Part shown: positions 61,011-64,000 of the stretch, piece by piece
How the letters are laid out: each line of letters begins with the position of its first letter
How positions within the stretch are numbered: the first letter of the stretch is position 1
Source of the DNA: Maylandia zebra
Lineage: Eukaryota > Chordata > Actinopteri > Cichliformes > Cichlidae
Length of the DNA stretch: 64,000 nt
Direction of reading: 5' to 3'
NCBI RefSeq assembly: GCF_041146795.1
Contig: NC_135180.1
Coordinates: 35,386,294 to 35,450,293, forward strand
Notes under the pieces: model-generated
Database searches by the model: none
Told to the model about the DNA's origin: nothing
Seen by the model: only the letters and a program-made list of their open reading frames with translations
Made by a program: the position numbers and the translations under genes

Positions 61011-62261
61011 GCCCAGAAATCAGATGGATGTGTTGTCTCTTATTTTATTTTTCCTTTGTCTTTAAATATGACTTAAATAATGGTTAAATAAAATAAGGTT
61101 TCTATAAATAAAATGGCTTTTATTTTTCTCATGCACTGAGTTTACACACTGTTCTTTAACTAAAGCTAGCCTGTTACATCAACAGTGCACTGCTAAGAGG
61201 AAGTCTAAAGAAAAATTGCACTCTATTACATTTTTAAAAAATGAATCAACCACACAGCAAACAATCCTAAAACTGTTAATTGATGAAGTAAATTTAATAT
61301 CAATATCTCAGGGTAAACATTAAATGACAGAGGAGTCACACATGGCCTCTTTAGAAGCCCCCAAACATGTGCCTGCGTACGTATTTCAGTCCTGATCTGG
61401 TGTCAGATTGTTGCATTGATAATCGCTGTAAACACTTGTGGTGTGTCTGTGAGCAGCGAGGGTCTCGACCTCATGTCTGCTAATCTGCTCCAGATGTCCA
61501 CCACCCGCTGTCACGCAGAGCCACAGAGCACCAACATCTGTAAACATCTGATGAACAACATCCTAAAACGGTGCTGCTGTCCTCGCCTGTATCACCAGAG
61601 TGATGTCATCCCACAAATCAAAATGAAACTACAAGCTTCCAGCTGGGCTTCCTGCTAATATTAGTGCGACGCTGGTTATTTAAACGGATTTATTATTAGC
61701 TTTAAATGTATTTTCTTACATTACATCACCACGAGAGAGAATTAAGTGAGCATCTGCCAACGTACACACCTCGGCACCCTTTATGTATTAGCTTTAAGCT
61801 AATAAGCCTGCAGACAGTCTTTATCTTTAGACCTTAAAGGCAGTATGAAATCATTGTAAGGTGATAATTAAAGCTGAACAAACAGCAGCTTAATAATCTG
61901 TCAGTTGCATGAAAACAGACAAATCCTAAAATCTGGGAACAGATATGAACAAAGTTCTCAAGCCACCCCTCATTTCTTTACATTTTGCCTCCAAGGGGCC
62001 AGACTTTCTCCTCAGTCTTAAACTGTTCTTGAATAATAGTTGTTTAGACATTTGGCTGCTTGTTCACTCATTTTCAGTCCAGTCCTTGTACCTGACAATT
62101 TCCAGGGGGATGTTGTTTTGTTTGTTAAGACAATGCACACTAACCAATGAATCATTAAAACATTTTTACAAGAACCAAACTCCAGCGATGAGCCTGTGTT
62201 GTGTCTACATGTGACAGTCAACTTCACAAAGAAATCATTTAAAACTCTTCCCACCCCCAAG
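61011..62261. other. Gene-free intergenic stretch
   Basis: No supported gene. The frames at 61416-61658 and 61945-62214 lack domains. Confidence 0.45.
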
Positions 62262-62440
62262 CACGGTGGTGCAGTGGTCAACAGGTCCTTCCTGTGGAGA
62301 GTTTACATGTTGTCTGCGTGGGTGAGTACTCTGGTTTCCTCCCACAGTATAAAGACATACAGTTAAGTGAGGTAGGTTTATCTGGTGGTGTGTATGCCAC
62401 CTCTCACCCTACGGCAGCTGGGATAGGCTTGAGGCTCAGT
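62262..62440 (+). repeat. SINE-like repeat (family B), copy with head
   Basis: It starts CACGGTGGTGCAGTGGTCAACAG-like, runs through GTGGAGAGTTTACATGTTGT and TTTCCTCCCACAGT, and ends CCTACGGCAGCTGGGATAGG. Internal deletions compared with the copy at 55839. Confidence 0.7.
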
Positions 62441-62624
62441 GCCAACAGGTCTTCTGGAGTTATGAATCCACATTGCAAATTTTTGATTCAAGTAATTTGG
62501 GAGGTCAGGTGAGAGGTACAACAGTGACTGTCTACATGCAGCCAAACCTCTATCAAAACTGATGGAAATATGAATAAAGAAAAGTAGCATCAAATTTGAC
62601 TGTAAAATCAGATGCAGGATCCTC

Positions 62625-63102
62625 TGGAAAAGCATCTGATTGGAAACGTAATCATATTTCAGTATGATAGTTATCCCAAACACACTGCCAGGGGAGTAAA
62701 AGCATGTGAGGATAGAAGAAAACAGAATGGTCAGCCATTATTTGGCCTCCCCAGAGCCCGGACCTCATCGTTATTATAAAAAGTGTGAGATCATCCTGAC
62801 AAAGAGCAGAACAAAAGGCAGCCAAAGAGCTTTGAATGTCCTTTAAGAATCCTGGAGACCTATTTCTGCAGAATAATTAAATAAATGTAGAGAAAGATGC
62901 CTGGAGAATAAAGAGGGTCATACCAAGTATTGGCTTTCAGGCTTGTTGGAAATGTGCTTTTGTGTTTTTGTCTCATAAACTGTACTTTTGTGTATGTTTG
63001 CAGATGTTTAAAAAAAAAATCCCTGCACATTATTTCGATTTTCATACTAAAGTATTAAGAAACTACAGGGGGCTAAAGACTTTTGCACAGTACTGCATAA
63101 AG
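62625..63102 (+). pseudogene. 3' half of a Tc1-like transposon
   Basis: Plus-strand frames carry pieces such as 'PKHTA-AVKAC' and 'ARTSSLL-KVDHPD-EQNKRQPK', the worn equivalents of 'NDPKHT' and 'PDLN-IE--WDHLDRE-NKRQP'. Sequence continues through AAAGAGGGTCATACCAAGTATTGG to the terminus GGGCTAAAGACTTTTGCACAGTACTG at about 63072-63097, a known terminal repeat of fish Tc1 elements. The 5' half is not adjacent. Confidence 0.75.
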
Positions 63103-63234
63103 AAGTAAACCCTGTGAGTTAGAAGCTCAGGCTTTAGACTCAAGAGAATTTTATGTTTTTACTTTTAGCTCTGGAGCTCCTGGAGTTAAAATCACTTGTG
63201 TGAAACAGGTAATGAACTAAAGGCCTGAGGAAAG

Positions 63235-63345
63235 GTGTAGTATAACACAAATGTGGATTATTTTGAACTGAATCATGCAAAGCTACTCTAGCAGAGTCAA
63301 AGAGTAAAAATGTGAAACTAGAAAACAGCATAGGACCTGAAGGAC
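63235..63345 (-). repeat. MITE-like repeat (family C), fragment
   Basis: Shares 'TGAATCATGCAAAGCTACTCT' style sequence with 50084-50104 and ends GCATAGGACCTGAAG, a decayed family C end. Confidence 0.55.
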
Positions 63346-63394
63346 ACATCATTCATCCCACTTTCCTGATAAAACTTAGAAATCAAACTCCAAA

Positions 63395-64000
63395 CACGGA
63401 AAAATATTTATTCTTATCTTTATTGTATAAAAACAAAAAAAGTACAAAATTCATGTAGAAATTTTACAATAGAAAAAAAGTTGAAAACAGCAAATACAAA
63501 CTGCATGTGACTGGCCGACCGACACTGAGCTTTGCTGGTAGGAAAGAGGCGAGCGCTAAACCAGGAGAAACATCAGCTACGAGCTCGCAGAGTTCACCGG
63601 CCGCTCTGATGACGGCAAACACGGCTAAAAGCACTGCGAGCAAAAGGCCGGACAAATATAAATATACAGGCTGTGAAGGAGAGTCTACGGAGCGAGCGGT
63701 TTAACCTCTGCTCAGCTCAGAGTCAGCTGAACTTCTACAGGCTGTGGTATCATTACGACTTTATACACAAAGGCTTTCAAAGGTCTTAAAAACAAGGCCC
63801 CGTGCTAAAAACGTAGAAAACGGCCGAGTGAGAGCGGCGTTTCAGACAGGCTGAAAGGCCCCACGTTTCCTGAAATAAAATGAAAACCGATAAGTGGGCA
63901 CTTTAATCCAAAGTACGTTACAGTACATCAATCTGCATTCTTGAGCATGTGTAGCACCAGCAGCACTACAGCTGTCGAATAAAAACAGAAATCACACGGT
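63395..64000 (-). other. Probable 3' UTR of a minus-strand gene beyond the window
   Basis: Two minus-strand AATAAA signals lie near 63420-63425 and 63407-63412, followed by AT-rich flank. To the right the sequence becomes richer in GC and free of repeats up to the window end, as expected of a transcript's 3' UTR. No conserved coding frame is seen; the frame at 63464-63655 (minus) is hydrophobic but unmatched. In human the gene here would be bbc3, which is minus strand and convergent with sae1, but this is inference from order only. Confidence 0.4.

Noticed and set aside
63464..63655. Hydrophobic 63-residue minus-strand frame near the right edge
   Set aside because: Could look like a small membrane protein, but it sits right next to polyadenylation signals in presumed 3' UTR and resembles no family I know.

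Overview
The window is vertebrate nuclear DNA, almost certainly from a teleost. Long introns with GT-AG boundaries, (GT)n microsatellites, Tc1-like, hAT-like and tRNA-SINE-like repeats and fish-type LINE debris all point that way. The repeat style suggests a percomorph, possibly a cichlid, but the exact species cannot be told from sequence alone.

Two protein-coding genes are supported, in head-to-head (divergent) orientation. On the minus strand, zc3h4 (CCCH zinc-finger protein 4, a nuclear RNA-binding protein that with WDR82 restricts non-productive transcription) runs from about 34 kb down to about 20.2 kb. Thirteen coding exons could be joined in frame (29765 down to 22430, 1354 codons plus stop). 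The first coding exon could not be placed securely. On the plus strand, sae1 (regulatory subunit of the SUMO E1 enzyme, partner of UBA2) runs from 35517 to 57613 in nine exons giving an uninterrupted 345-residue protein. The order zc3h4(-) / sae1(+) is the same as in human 19q13.3. The minus-strand-looking transcript end near 63.4 kb would fit the next convergent gene (bbc3 in human), but only untranslated-type sequence is visible.

Layout: 1-20190 is gene-free, with scattered repeats: a 318-bp hAT-like element with perfect termini, a nested SINE, a 993-bp defective LTR element with a proline-tRNA type primer-binding site, two fossil Tc1-like transposases, and a perfect 25-bp hairpin. 20190-22429 is the zc3h4 3' UTR and 22430-29765 its coding exons, including a textbook AT-AC U12-type intron between zinc fingers 2 and 3. 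29766 to about 34.5 kb is the zc3h4 first intron and 5' region. 34.1-35.5 kb is the shared promoter region. 35517-57820 is sae1, with large repeat-rich introns. 57821-63400 is intergenic with SINE-like and Tc1-like debris and a long GT microsatellite.

There is no sign of a novel multi-gene system. The most notable items are the minor-spliceosome intron, several datable nested transposon insertions, a strong G-quadruplex motif and a handful of CTCF-like motifs. Functional statements about ZC3H4 and SAE1 come from established knowledge of these families. Exon joins and motif positions were read from the sequence by hand.
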